A stretch of DNA of 64,000 bases from [Empedobacter] haloabium (GCA_008011715.2 CP136508.1:5766001-5830000), one strand, 5' to 3'. Shown: positions 24,301-32,572, counted from the stretch's first letter. Numbers and translations are program-made. Notes: a model not told the origin generated them from the sequence alone.

Positions 24301-26371
24301 GGGTGACCGTCACCGACAGCAGGCTGTCGCTGGAGCCGGTCGAGCTGCCGGTCGCCCTGGCCGTGGCTTGCCCACCAGCACCGCCGCCGCCCGCGTCACC
24401 CCGCCCGCCCCGGCCGCCCACGGCCTCGGCCTCGATATTGACGAGGGCGCCGGCGCCGCTGCCGCTGGCGACGGCTTGCGCCGTGCCACCCTGAGCCCCG
24501 GCAACGCCACGGCCGCCGATGCCGCCGATGGCCAGCCCGACGATAGTGAGCGTGCCGCTGCCCGCCGTGCCGTCGACGGATGCCTCGGCGTTGCCGCCGC
24601 CGGCTGCCGTGCCGCTGAGGCTATCGCCGCCGTCGCCACCGATTGCCCTGCTGGCCAGCTCCAGGCGCGCGGCCGTCGTATCCGCCAGGGTCAAGACACT
24701 GCGCGCCAGGCCGGCGCTGCCGCCGGCACCACTGTCGCTGGTACCGCCGCGGCCGCCGGTAGCGATCTGATCCAGCGAAAGCGTGCCGTGGCTGCTGCCG
24801 CTGACGGCGTTCACCAGCTCGGAAGCCCCGCCGGCACCGCCTTGCGCATCGGCATACGCCAGCCCGCCCGCGCCGCCACCCTGCGTGACGCCGACGCGCA
24901 GGTCGCCGCCGGTGGCGCTGCCGGTGGCGGTTGCCAGTGCCAGGCCGCCGGCACCCGCGACCCTGCCCGTGCCAACGGCGCTGCCGCCCTCGCCGCCCGT
25001 GGCGGACGCATGCAGGATGGATGCCTCGGTGCCGTTCGCAGCGCCGCCGATGTGGCTGGTGGCGCCGCCACCTGCGGCGCCGTTGCCGTCACCACTGCCC
25101 CCGCCCTGGCCGCCCTGGGCTAGCATGCTGCCGGCGACCGCCGCGCCGCTCAGGTACCCGGAGGCCGTTGCCATGCCGCCCGCGCCACCGGCCAGGTTCC
25201 CGCTGGCGATGCCGCCGTTGCCGCCGGTGGCACTGGCATTGCCGGTCACGGCGCCGAGGCCTCGAATCGTCGAGTTGACGCGGGCCATGCCGCCGTTGCC
25301 CGCTACCGGGCCGCCACCGCCGTTGCCGCCCTGGGCGCCGACGAAGCCCTGCAGCGGAGCGCCGGCGACCGTCGAACTGAGCTGCAAGTGACTGTCGGCA
25401 GCGCCACCTTGCCCACCCAGCGTCGTGCCCGAGCCGGCGTCACCGCCCCGTGCACTCAGGTAGACATCCAGCGTGCTTGCCGTGCCATCGGCCAGTGTCA
25501 GCGCGCTGCCCGCATTCCCGCCCGCACCGCCGGGACCGCCCGCGCCTCCCATGGCGCCACTGCCGTCGGGACTGTGGCCGCCGGCCCCGCCGAATGCCTG
25601 CTGCGACAGCGTCAGCGCCCCTGACGTGCTGCCGCTGACCTGGTCGGCCATGATGCTCGCTGCGCCGGCCGTGCCGAGACCGCCGCGCGCATCGCCGCCG
25701 TCGCCACCGGTCTGGTGCGCGCCCACGCGCACGGCGCCGATGGTCGAATGGCCACTGGCGACCGCCCGGGCCAACCCGGCCGCACCGGCGCTCGCGCCGA
25801 CGCCCATCGCGCCGCCGGCCCTGCCGCCGACGGCGACGGCTTCGGCCGTCACGTCGGCATCGCCGTTGCCGCGCGCTTCGGCCAGCGCATTGGCGGCGCC
25901 GCCGCTGCCGCCCGCGGCGCCCGCGCCCGTTGCCGCGCCTGCACCGGCGGCACCGGGAATGCCCGCGCTGCCGCCCCAGCCGCCCGCGGCATGGGCAACC
26001 GCCGCGGCGGCGCCGGACGCGGGTTGTGCCATGGCGGTCGCGTTCGCGGCACCGCCGGCACCGCCAGCGCCGGCTGCACCACCGTTCTGGCCGGCGTTGC
26101 CCGCGGCACCGTCGCCGCCCTGGCCGCCGGCGCCCCCACGGGCATCGGCCGAGTTCAGGGGGCTGTTATCGGGCCCCGCGACCGCCACGGCGGGCTGCCC
26201 GGGACCGCCCGCCGTGCCAGGCGCGCCGGGGACGGCCCCGGGCGTTCCCGGCGTGCCGGGCGCACCGGTCGTTTCCACCGCATAGGCCTCGCTGATGGCC
26301 AGGGAAAGCAGCAGCGGCACCAGCCGCCGCGCGCAGATCTTGACGGGACGCAGGCAGGAAGACGAGTACAT
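21389..26371 (-). CDS. Giant glycine/alanine-rich PEP-CTERM surface protein
   Basis: 1660 residues. A signal peptide (about 1-31) is followed by a short collagen-like stretch of G-x-P triplets (about 35-57), then over 1300 residues of GGxGG-type repeats with Ala, Ser, Thr and Asn. A unit of the form DAVSGSTSGxLxLxQ...GGxGG...LTLAD recurs at least five times. A non-repetitive C-terminal domain of about 200 residues precedes the sorting signal PEPGTWMLLLAG (from residue 1634), a helix and RRR. This tripartite tail is recognised by exosortase systems, so the protein should be processed and exported to the surface or matrix. The start has AAGGGG upstream. Its function may be biofilm or matrix structure. 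Confidence 0.9.
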   Translation of the reverse strand: MYSSSCLRPVKICARRLVPLLLSLAISEAYAVETTGAPGTPGTPGAVPGAPGTAGGPGQPAVAVAGPDNSPLNSADARGGAGGQGGDGAAGNAGQNGGAAGAGGAGGAANATAMAQPASGAAAAVAHAAGGWGGSAGIPGAAGAGAATGAGAAGGSGGAANALAEARGNGDADVTAEAVAVGGRAGGAMGVGASAGAAGLARAVASGHSTIGAVRVGAHQTGGDGGDARGGLGTAGAASIMADQVSGSTSGALTLSQQAFGGAGGHSPDGSGAMGGAGGPGGAGGNAGSALTLADGTASTLDVYLSARGGDAGSGTTLGGQGGAADSHLQLSSTVAGAPLQGFVGAQGGNGGGGPVAGNGGMARVNSTIRGLGAVTGNASATGGNGGIASGNLAGGAGGMATASGYLSGAAVAGSMLAQGGQGGGSGDGNGAAGGGATSHIGGAANGTEASILHASATGGEGGSAVGTGRVAGAGGLALATATGSATGGDLRVGVTQGGGAGGLAYADAQGGAGGASELVNAVSGSSHGTLSLDQIATGGRGGTSDSGAGGSAGLARSVLTLADTTAARLELASRAIGGDGGDSLSGTAAGGGNAEASVDGTAGSGTLTIVGLAIGGIGGRGVAGAQGGTAQAVASGSGAGALVNIEAEAVGGRGGRGDAGGGGAGGQATARATGSSTGSSDSLLSVTVTQRGGEGGEVRRITAGAGGAGAASSAIDAVSGNTSGRLYLGQSAIGGNGGAAYAGSGGVGGAALSRLTLADPGMTSALQVALDARGGHGGATTSTGPGGNGGTARAEHTASTVMTRLDGTVVATGGNGGGTGAGQAGAGGDASTVLTLSASDTGARGTSVAYGGQGGSQLALGDVPGRAGAGGNADATLTIAGMDSMYGSVGAQGGHAGTGRSSGNGADGGAATSRASGTLRYPGAMELLGSARGGNGAEGSGRGNRGGAGGAATTAVSATGAGNLVLAAAVVGGDGGAGRSGADGGAGRGLTLLDSAAGSTSGALSISLSGRGGRGGDSDDGKAGAAGVADVTLTLVNSGAEGVSLAATATGGAGGNAGGGGGPAGVGTASAGALGTATIHASAQRSMDATAQGFGGNGGSHLSGNGARGGQGQANSTAISTGGSNGAISSHAMATGGAGGNASGSGYQAGAGGAAGAVARGIGGGESVAVSARATGGTGGFGQQGAAGGLGGAAVLTDAVSGRSGGVLTLEQNSFGGIGGGSEDGFGATGGLASSHLTVSDSDAAYFLGATVGAYGGSGGQGAGSASAGAGGAAEAVLALLSPSTGAGGSVFAVGGAGGDSAAGAHGMGGDARVRGSVESAIGADSTVSARGGAGYLGLADGGRADAVSRATSAGAANAKGAAYGGAGAVLGSASALVEARSSTAFGSSLASAEASGLQADATARSWAQGAASNHAHATSNGEYGAANSLSNSTGAAGMTVQTQAAAPAGGTVRTATSANVGGAAYGLMGPASGYQALSYALAAPTAGTVGDVLADAPTVAAALAGSQVMGIGTMASSYGTEAVAGTPYTYVTAANFVFATGVAGHLTLGLLGSVSAAAGFTELELIVRSHGAQVFSQTFTTVAEAQSFFADRALVLGMLGAGNQDLLVSAGFTMTEPGGFGFEYAIGVAAIPEPGTWMLLLAGLTVVFMRRRGSGEPA

Positions 26372-26412
26372 GGCGAACCCCTTCTGGTTGAGCTATACCG
26401 TGACATGCCATA

Positions 26413-26430
26413 TGTGGTGGGACCACCACA
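26413..26430. promoter_or_regulatory. Palindrome between the PEP-CTERM gene and the divergent regulator
   Basis: TGTGGTGG, two bases, CCACCACA: a perfect 8-bp inverted repeat, 42 bases before the PEP-CTERM start and 126 bases before the preferred start of the winged-helix regulator. Its position and symmetry suit an operator for that regulator. It could instead form a 5' UTR hairpin in either transcript. Confidence 0.5.
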
Positions 26431-26555
26431 GCCCTGGGAAGCCACGCCGATGCCGGGGCCGGCCAGATTGCGCCAGCCTTGCAAACATGCTATCCACTAA
26501 AGGCGGACCGGACGTTGGCAGCGCGGCCTCACTGATCGCAAATTATCGGATCGAT

Positions 26556-27899
26556 ATGACTGAAAATCCTTTGGCGGACCTGAATCCGGCCTTAATAAAG
26601 TCTGATCGCCCACCCATACAGATCGGTTCGTTCGAGCTGTGGCCCGCCGCGCGCTGGCTGCGCCTGCACGGCAAGACGATTGCCGTCACCGGTCGCGCGT
26701 TTGACGTGCTGGCCGTGCTGGCCGCGCGCCATCCCGACATGGCCCGCAAGAGCGAATTGATGACCGCGGTATGGCCGGGCCTGGTGGTGGAGGAAAACAA
26801 CCTGCAGGTGCAGATTTCGCTGCTGCGCAAGATCCTGGGCCGCGATGCCATCGCCACGGTGCCGGGCTTCGGTTACCGCCTGAACCTGGCCGCGACGGCC
26901 ACCTCGGACGACACGAGCGCCCCACACGACAGCCTCGGCGCCAGCCTGTACGGACGGGCCAGCGACCTGGCCGAACTGAGCGAATTGCTGCGCGAGCACC
27001 GGCTGGTCTGCCTGTCGGGCGGCCCCGGTGTCGGCAAGAGCGCCCTTGCGCGCCAGCTGCCGGCGGCCGCCCGCGCGTGGATCGACCTGACCGACTGCGT
27101 CGATAATGCCAGCCTGCTGCGCGCGCTGGCCGGCGGATGCGACACCGATACCGGCCAGCAGGGGGGCGCTGCCTTCCCGCGTGACCTGGGTCGCGGTCCG
27201 GGCCTGCTCGTGCTCGACAATGCGGACCGGGTGGCGCGGCTGCTGGCGCCGCTGTTGGAGGCGCTGCTGGCGCATGGCACCGTGCATGTGCTGGTGACCA
27301 CGCAAGTGCGCCTGCACCTGTCGCAGGAGCAGGTCTACCGGCTGACGCCGCTGGCGGTACCGCCGGCCGGCACACCCTTGCCGGAAGCGCTGCGCTACGG
27401 CGCCCTTGCCTTGCTGGCGGCCCGCGCGCGCGGGCACGATCACCGCTTTGCGCTGACCCCGGCCATACTGCCCGACGCGATCGAGCTGTGCCGCCAGCTG
27501 GACGGCCTGCCGCTGGCGCTGGAACTGGCGGCGGCCCGCATCCCGGCGCTGGGTGTTTCGGGCGTGCTGCAGCGGATGGACGAGCGGCTCTCGGTATTGG
27601 CAACCAGCCACGAGGGCGTACCGGCGCGCCAGCGCAGCCTGCATGACGCCATGGCGTGGAGCTACGCGCTGCTGGCACCGGACGAGCAAGCGCTGTGGCG
27701 CGCAACGGCGCGGCTGCCGGTGCCGTTTTCGTTGGAAGACCTGCTTGACGTGGGTGGCGCGCGCGATATCGGGCGCACGCTCGATCTGCTGGGAACGCTG
27801 GTGGAGCGCGGGCTGCTTAGGTTCGATGCCGCGCCGGCCCCCTGCTATACGATGCCGGTGTCGCACCGGCGTTTTGCGCGGGCAATGTCGGCGGCGTAG
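26556..27899 (+). CDS. OmpR-type winged-helix regulator fused to an NB-ARC-like NTPase
   Basis: 447 residues. The N-terminal DNA-binding domain (about 22-110) has ARHPDMARKSELMTAVWPGLVVEENNL in pieces and ends GFGYRL, as in CadC/OmpR-type domains. It is followed by a P-loop GGPGVGKS (155-162), a Walker B LLVLDNAD (217-224) and GLPLALELAAARI (317-329), the STAND/NB-ARC arrangement. Related regulators usually carry a long C-terminal TPR or ligand domain; here the protein ends soon after the winged-helix-like part of the NTPase, so the sensor is short or missing. It is divergent from the PEP-CTERM gene and may control it. An upstream in-frame ATG at 26487 is also possible. Confidence 0.8.
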   Translation: MTENPLADLNPALIKSDRPPIQIGSFELWPAARWLRLHGKTIAVTGRAFDVLAVLAARHPDMARKSELMTAVWPGLVVEENNLQVQISLLRKILGRDAIATVPGFGYRLNLAATATSDDTSAPHDSLGASLYGRASDLAELSELLREHRLVCLSGGPGVGKSALARQLPAAARAWIDLTDCVDNASLLRALAGGCDTDTGQQGGAAFPRDLGRGPGLLVLDNADRVARLLAPLLEALLAHGTVHVLVTTQVRLHLSQEQVYRLTPLAVPPAGTPLPEALRYGALALLAARARGHDHRFALTPAILPDAIELCRQLDGLPLALELAAARIPALGVSGVLQRMDERLSVLATSHEGVPARQRSLHDAMAWSYALLAPDEQALWRATARLPVPFSLEDLLDVGGARDIGRTLDLLGTLVERGLLRFDAAPAPCYTMPVSHRRFARAMSAA

Positions 27900-27907
27900 C
27901 GTACTGC

Positions 27908-27947
27908 AAAAAAAACAGGGAGCCATGGTTGCTCATGACTCCCTGTT
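27908..27947 (-). terminator. Terminator after tRNA-Thr
   Basis: On the minus strand CTCCCTGTT-type arms pair: AACAGGGAG (27914-27922) with CTCCCTGTT (27939-27947), a perfect 9-bp stem, followed on that strand by a run of eight T residues. It is 10 bases after the tRNA 3' end and also follows the convergent regulator gene. Confidence 0.85.
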
Positions 27948-27957
27948 CTGCGCATTC

Positions 27958-28033
<76 letters not shown>

Positions 28034-28089
28034 GTAACTGGGCGGGACGAACGACTGCTGTCGCGGTCCCTTGCGGTCGGGATTATACG

Positions 28090-28611
28090 CTATTTGATAC
28101 GCGTCAGGGTAGGACGACCACCCTTTTTGGGCCCGTCGCCACCGTCTTCCGGACCGTTGCCGTCATCGACGGGACGCGGCGCCGGAGCGGGTGCCAGCGT
28201 GGGCGCCGGTGCTGCCGTAGGCGACGGTACGGACGACAGGATCGGCGCAGCCGGCTCTTCCGCGGCGGTCGGGGCCGACGGTGCCGGCGCGCTGGCGCCC
28301 AGCAGCGGCTCGAACGCCATGCCCTGGCCGTTTTCGTTGGCGTAGATCGCCATGACGTTGTTGACGGGGATGAAAATCTCGCGCGAGACGCCACCGAAAC
28401 GGGCGTGGAAGCGGATGCTGTCGTTGTCCATCTTCAGGCCCGAGGTGGCGCCGTAGCTGATGTTGAGGACGATTTCGCCCTTCTTGACGTATTCCATCGG
28501 CACGGTGGTGGACGAGTCGACCTTCACGGCCAGGTAGGGCGTGTAGCCGCTGTCGGTGCACCATTCGTAGATGGCGCGCAGCATGTAGGGCTTGGTGGAG
28601 ATTTCGGACAT
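28090..28611 (-). CDS. sspB: ClpXP protease specificity-enhancing factor SspB
   Basis: 173 residues. The start MSEISTKPYMLRAIYEWC and the core GEIVLNISYGATSGL and VNNVMAIYANENGQGM are characteristic. The C-terminal tail from about 110 is proline- and alanine-rich and ends with a basic peptide that should dock to ClpX. SspB delivers ssrA-tagged peptides to ClpXP. It follows sspA by 79 bases, with a GC-rich hairpin in the gap (28640-28659). Confidence 0.95.
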   Translation of the reverse strand: MSEISTKPYMLRAIYEWCTDSGYTPYLAVKVDSSTTVPMEYVKKGEIVLNISYGATSGLKMDNDSIRFHARFGGVSREIFIPVNNVMAIYANENGQGMAFEPLLGASAPAPSAPTAAEEPAAPILSSVPSPTAAPAPTLAPAPAPRPVDDGNGPEDGGDGPKKGGRPTLTRIK

Positions 28612-28690
28612 AAAGACGGAGCGGTAACGGTAATGAACAGGGGCCGCGGTGGCGGCCCCCGGTACTTCGGAGATTACGCGAAAGCGCCGA

Positions 28691-29302
28691 TCAACGGCGC
28701 ATCACTTTCTCGGACGGGGTCAGCGCTTCGATATAGGCCGGGCGCGAGAAGATGCGCTCGGCGTATTTCATCAGCGGCGCGGCCGTCTTCGACAGTTCGA
28801 TGCCGTAGTGGTCCAGGCGCCACAGCAGCGGGGCCACGGCCACGTCCAGCATCGAGAACTCGTCACCCAGCATGTACTTGTTCTTCAGGAACAGCGGTGC
28901 CAGCGTCGTCAGGCGGTCGCGGATTTCGGCGCGGGCCTTGTCGTGGCTCTTGTCGTTCGTCTTGTTGCGCTCGCTTTCCAGCGTGTGCACATGGACGAAC
29001 AGCTCTTTCTCGAAGTTGAACAGCATCAGGCGGGCGCGGGCGCGCATCAGCGGGTCGGCCGGCATCAGTTGCGGGTGCGGGAAGCGCTCGTCGATGTATT
29101 CGTTGATGATGTTCGATTCGTACAAAATCAGTTCACGTTCGACGAGGATGGGCACCTGGCCGTACGGGTTCATCGTCGAGATGTCTTCCGGCTTGTTGAA
29201 CAGGTCGACGTCGCGCACTTCGAAATCCATGCCTTTTTCGAACAGAACCAGACGGCAGCGCTGGGAAAATGGGCAGGTGGTGCCCGAGTAGAGAACCATC
29301 AT
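28691..29302 (-). CDS. sspA: Stringent starvation protein A (GST-fold RNA polymerase-associated protein)
   Basis: 203 residues with a glutathione-transferase fold. MMVLYSGTTCPFSQRCRL gives the thioredoxin-like N-terminal domain; NPYGQVPILVERELILYES is the typical GST segment, and the C-terminal all-helical domain follows. SspA binds RNA polymerase and acts in stress and stationary phase. The order petABC-sspAB is common in betaproteobacteria and supports the call over a generic GST. Confidence 0.94.
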   Translation of the reverse strand: MMVLYSGTTCPFSQRCRLVLFEKGMDFEVRDVDLFNKPEDISTMNPYGQVPILVERELILYESNIINEYIDERFPHPQLMPADPLMRARARLMLFNFEKELFVHVHTLESERNKTNDKSHDKARAEIRDRLTTLAPLFLKNKYMLGDEFSMLDVAVAPLLWRLDHYGIELSKTAAPLMKYAERIFSRPAYIEALTPSEKVMRR

Positions 29303-29429
29303 TTTGGTAGTTCCTTAGAAACAAAGGGGGCGAGACCGTGAACGGTTCACCCCAGTTGGGCCACCCGCTTGCGGCGGGCAGCGCAAAATCCGTGCCGACG
29401 GATCTTGCGAGCCGCCGGCACAACGCTAA

Positions 29430-30194
29430 TTATTTGACCTCTTTCCAGTACGAGGCGTTCAATCGCCAGGCCAGGAAGACGAATACGGTCATGAACAGCA
29501 GCACCCAGACGCCCAGACGCTTGCGCGTCTGCTGGGCCGGTTCCGCCATCCATTCCATGTAGCCGACCAGGTCCGCCACCGCGGTGTCGAACTCCAGCTT
29601 GCTCATGGTGCCAGGCGTGATCTGCTCGAAGCCGGCAAACTTGTGGATCTTCTTGCCGGCGTCATGCGGATCTTGCTCTTCTACCATCTTTGCGCCCTGA
29701 ATCCCTTGCATCTGCCACAACACGTGCGGCATGGCCACGTTCGGCACCACCAGGTTGTTGAACCCGGTCGGCCGCGTGTCGTCCTTGTAGAAGGTACGCA
29801 GGTACGTATACAGATAGTCGCCGCCAGAACCGGCCGGGCTCGCCTTCGCGCGGGCGATCACGGACAGGTCGGGCGGAATCACGCCAAACCAGGCCTTGGC
29901 ATCCTTGGCCGGCATGGCGGTCGTCATCATTTCGCCCACTTTCTCGCCCGTAAACAGCAGATTGTTCTTGATCTGCTCTTCCGACAGGCCGAGGTCGCGC
30001 AGGCGGTTATAACGCATCGAAGACGCATTATGACAGTTCAGGCAGTAATTGACGAACAACTTGGCGCCATTTTGCAAGGCAGCCATGTCGTGCGAGCGGT
30101 CCGGCGCCCGGTCCAGCGGGTGGCCGCCCTCGCTCGCGAAGGCCAGCGCGGGCAGCAGCGCCAGCAGTGCAAGAATTTTCTTATGGAAATTCAT
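29430..30194 (-). CDS. petC: Cytochrome c1 of the bc1 complex
   Basis: 254 residues. A signal peptide (about 1-20) precedes the mature N-terminus. The heme-binding CLNCH is at residues 51-55, and MPHVLW contains the region of the methionine ligand. A C-terminal membrane anchor (RLGVWVLLFMTVFVFLAWRL) holds it in the inner membrane. It passes electrons from the Rieske protein to soluble cytochrome c. It lies 28 bases after petB. Confidence 0.96.
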   Translation of the reverse strand: MNFHKKILALLALLPALAFASEGGHPLDRAPDRSHDMAALQNGAKLFVNYCLNCHNASSMRYNRLRDLGLSEEQIKNNLLFTGEKVGEMMTTAMPAKDAKAWFGVIPPDLSVIARAKASPAGSGGDYLYTYLRTFYKDDTRPTGFNNLVVPNVAMPHVLWQMQGIQGAKMVEEQDPHDAGKKIHKFAGFEQITPGTMSKLEFDTAVADLVGYMEWMAEPAQQTRKRLGVWVLLFMTVFVFLAWRLNASYWKEVK

Positions 30195-30222
30195 TCTTCG
30201 TATCCTTTGCGATTCGATGGGC

Positions 30223-31635
30223 TCAATGGGGGTGGAAAGTGACGCGGTCCGGCACTTTCTTGAACGTGCCCATCTCACTCCACCACGGCATCAGCAGGAA
30301 GAACGCGAAGTAATACAGCGTGCACACCTGCGACACGATCGTGCCGATCACGCTCGGTGCCTGCGTGCCCAGGTAGCCCAGTGCCAGGAAGGCGATCGCC
30401 AGCAGCGTGTACAGGTATTTGTGCCACTGCGGACGGTAACGGATCGATTTCACCGGCGAATGGTCCAGCCATGGCAGGAATGCCAAGATGACAACGGAAC
30501 CACCGAAGAACACGACGCCCCAGAATTTCGCGTCCAGCACCTGCGGCAGCATGCCGACAATTGCCAGCAGCGCGATGACGGCAATCACGGCCTTGGTCGT
30601 GAATGCCAGGCGCGACTTCAGCCACAGGAAGGCGACATAGGCAGCAACCGCCGCCATCAGCACCCACATGAAGTCGGCGGTGGTGGCGCGCAGTACCGAA
30701 TAGAACGGTGTGAAATACCAGGTCGGCGCGATGTGCAGCGGCGTCTTCAGCGAGTCGCCCGGCAGGAAGTTGTTATATTCCAGGAAATAACCGCCCATTT
30801 CCGGCGCGAAGAACACGACCGCCGAAAAGATCAGCAGGAAGACCGATACGCCGAACAGGTCGTGTACCGTGTAGTACGGGTGCGACGGGATCGAGTCGAC
30901 CGGATGGCCGTCCGGACCCAGGTTTTCCTTGACCTCGATGCCGTCCGGGTTGGACGAGCCTACTTCATGCAAGGCGATCAGATGGGCGGCGACCAGGCCC
31001 AGCAGCACCAGCGGGATGGCGATGACGTGGAACGCGAAGAAGCGGTTCAGGGTGGCGTCGGAGACGACGTAGTCGCCACGAATCCACAGCGACAGGTCCG
31101 GGCCGATCAGCGGAATGGCACCGAACAGGTTGACGATCACCTGGGCGCCCCAGTACGACATCTGGCCCCATGGCAGCAGGTAGCCGAAGAATGCCTCGGC
31201 CATCAGGCACAGGAAGATGGCAAAGCCGAACAGCCAGATCAGCTCGCGCGGCTTGCGGTACGAACCGTACAGCAGGGCGCGCGTCATGTGCAGGTAGACG
31301 ACGATGAAGAACGCGGAGGCGCCGGTCGAGTGCATGTAGCGCACCAGCCAGCCCCACGGCACCTCACGCATGATGTATTCGACGGAGCCGAAGGCCAGGT
31401 TGGCATCCGGCTTGTAGTGCATCGTCAGGAAGATGCCGGTGACGATCTGCAGCACCAGCACGAACATGGCCAGCGAGCCGAAGATGTACCAGTAATTGAA
31501 GTTTTTCGGGGCATAGTAACGGCCCCATTGGTCGTTCCACAGTTTCGTCAGCGGAAAGCGGTCGTCGACCCAGCCCAGCGCTTTTTGCGCCGCCGGTGCG
31601 TCGGCCGGGAATTTCGTCTCCTTGAATGCCCCCAT
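30223..31635 (-). CDS. petB: Cytochrome b of the bc1 complex
   Basis: 470 residues with eight or more membrane helices. The family signatures are present: WNDQWGRYYAPKNFNYW, the heme-ligand helices around MHYKPDANLAFGSVEYIMREVPWGW and HMTRALLYGSYRKPRE, and the PEWY-like region of the Qo site near WYFTPFYSVLRA. It carries two b-type hemes and the quinone sites. It starts one base after the petA stop. Confidence 0.97.
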   Translation of the reverse strand: MGAFKETKFPADAPAAQKALGWVDDRFPLTKLWNDQWGRYYAPKNFNYWYIFGSLAMFVLVLQIVTGIFLTMHYKPDANLAFGSVEYIMREVPWGWLVRYMHSTGASAFFIVVYLHMTRALLYGSYRKPRELIWLFGFAIFLCLMAEAFFGYLLPWGQMSYWGAQVIVNLFGAIPLIGPDLSLWIRGDYVVSDATLNRFFAFHVIAIPLVLLGLVAAHLIALHEVGSSNPDGIEVKENLGPDGHPVDSIPSHPYYTVHDLFGVSVFLLIFSAVVFFAPEMGGYFLEYNNFLPGDSLKTPLHIAPTWYFTPFYSVLRATTADFMWVLMAAVAAYVAFLWLKSRLAFTTKAVIAVIALLAIVGMLPQVLDAKFWGVVFFGGSVVILAFLPWLDHSPVKSIRYRPQWHKYLYTLLAIAFLALGYLGTQAPSVIGTIVSQVCTLYYFAFFLLMPWWSEMGTFKKVPDRVTFHPH

Positions 31636-31636
31636 G

Positions 31637-32245
31637 TTATGCCTCGCCTTTCTCGTCTTTGCCGATCAGGATCTTGGTATCGCTCAGGTACATGTGCCGT
31701 GGCACCACCAGGTTGTCCGGCGCCGGCTTGTTCTTGAAGACGCGGCCGGCGATGTCGAAGGTGGAACCGTGGCAGGGGCAGAGGAAGCCGCCGGCCCAGT
31801 CGTCCGGCAGCGAAGGCTGCGGGCCGGGCACGAACTTGGTCGACGGCGAGCAGCCCAGGTGGGTGCAGATGCCGACGGCGACGAGGATTTCGGGTTTGCG
31901 CGAGCGGTGCTCGTTGACGCAGTATTCGGGGGTGAATTCGTCCGGATTGCGCTCGGACTTCGGATCGGCCACCTGGTTGTCCAGCTTGGGCAGCGAGGCC
32001 AGCATTTCCGGCGTGCGTTTCAGGATCCACACGGGCTTGCCGCGCCATTCGACGGTGCGCATTTCCCCGGGCTGCAAGGTGGAGATGTCAACTTCGACCG
32101 GAGCCCCGGCCGCCTTGGCCCGCTCCGAGGGCTGGAAGGTGCTGACCAGTGTACCTGCTGTGCCCAGACCCACGACGCCGCCTGCCGCACATGTTGCGAC
32201 CAACAAGCCTCGCCGGCTGGGATCGACCTGCTTCTCGATGCTCAT
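31637..32245 (-). CDS. petA: Rieske iron-sulfur subunit of the bc1 complex
   Basis: 202 residues. SRRGLLV near residues 10-16 is a Tat-type signal that also serves as the membrane anchor. The 2Fe-2S ligands are in CTHLGC (127-132) and CPCHG (156-160). It transfers electrons from ubiquinol to cytochrome c1. It is the first gene of petABC. I use ATG 32245, as the longer ORF lies over the probable promoter. Confidence 0.97.
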   Translation of the reverse strand: MSIEKQVDPSRRGLLVATCAAGGVVGLGTAGTLVSTFQPSERAKAAGAPVEVDISTLQPGEMRTVEWRGKPVWILKRTPEMLASLPKLDNQVADPKSERNPDEFTPEYCVNEHRSRKPEILVAVGICTHLGCSPSTKFVPGPQPSLPDDWAGGFLCPCHGSTFDIAGRVFKNKPAPDNLVVPRHMYLSDTKILIGKDEKGEA

Positions 32246-32311
32246 ACAAACCCCAATCTTATAAAAATTCGAATCTTTGATAAGCGACAACAGACCATCT
32301 TGCAACATAAA

Positions 32312-32317
32312 ATTATA
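32312..32317 (-). promoter_or_regulatory. Candidate -10 box of the petABC promoter
   Basis: On the minus strand the sequence reads TATAAT, 67-72 bases before the petA start. At the expected -35 distance there is only TTTAAT, so the promoter is plausible but not strong by sequence. Confidence 0.45.
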
Positions 32318-32475
32318 AGTGAAGGGAATCACTTATTAAAGCGAAACGTTGCATAGTACGTAAGTCCTCGCCATGGTGCAGTGCACCGCAGAAAGCCTTA
32401 TACAGGAAGGGAAACATGCTCCGCACTAGCCCAGAGTGACTAGACAATTTCCGTCCCGCCCCGACTGCCGCGCTC

Positions 32476-32511
32476 GTGTCCCACTTTGGTGACTGACCCC
32501 GAGGTGGACAC
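32476..32511. repeat. Palindromic repeat, GGGGTCAGTCACC family
   Basis: GTGTCCCAC ... GGTGGACAC arms enclose TTTGGTGACTGACCCC. Read on the minus strand it closely matches the interior of the hairpin at 54656-54692 (both contain GGGGTCAGTCACCAAA between GTGTC and GACAC). The stem is imperfect, with one bulged C. Confidence 0.65.
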
Positions 32512-32543
32512 AGGCTGGACAGTAAAGCGCGAATGGCCGCGTT

Positions 32544-32572
32544 TTGGCGCAAGATTGAAAAAACAGTATGAT
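32544..32572 (+). promoter_or_regulatory. Candidate mscL promoter
   Basis: TTGGCG, 17 bases, TATGAT, ending 28 bases before the mscL start. Spacing is ideal for a sigma-70 promoter, and each box has two mismatches or fewer. Confidence 0.5.

Noticed and set aside
22746-25655. Repeats in the PEP-CTERM gene as a possible CRISPR array.
   Set aside because: The repeats are degenerate, in frame, far longer than CRISPR repeats, and code for a glycine-rich protein; no cas genes are nearby.
21269-26500. Several long open frames on the plus strand opposite the PEP-CTERM gene (for example 21269-23272 and 23684-25123).
   Set aside because: They are mirror frames of a repetitive high-GC gene. They lack signal peptides, ribosome binding sites and recognisable domains, whereas the minus frame has a signal peptide and a PEP-CTERM tail.
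28640-28659. GGGGCCGC/GCGGCCCC hairpin between sspA and sspB as a terminator.
   Set aside because: No T-run follows, and sspA and sspB are usually co-transcribed; it may only be a processing or stability element.
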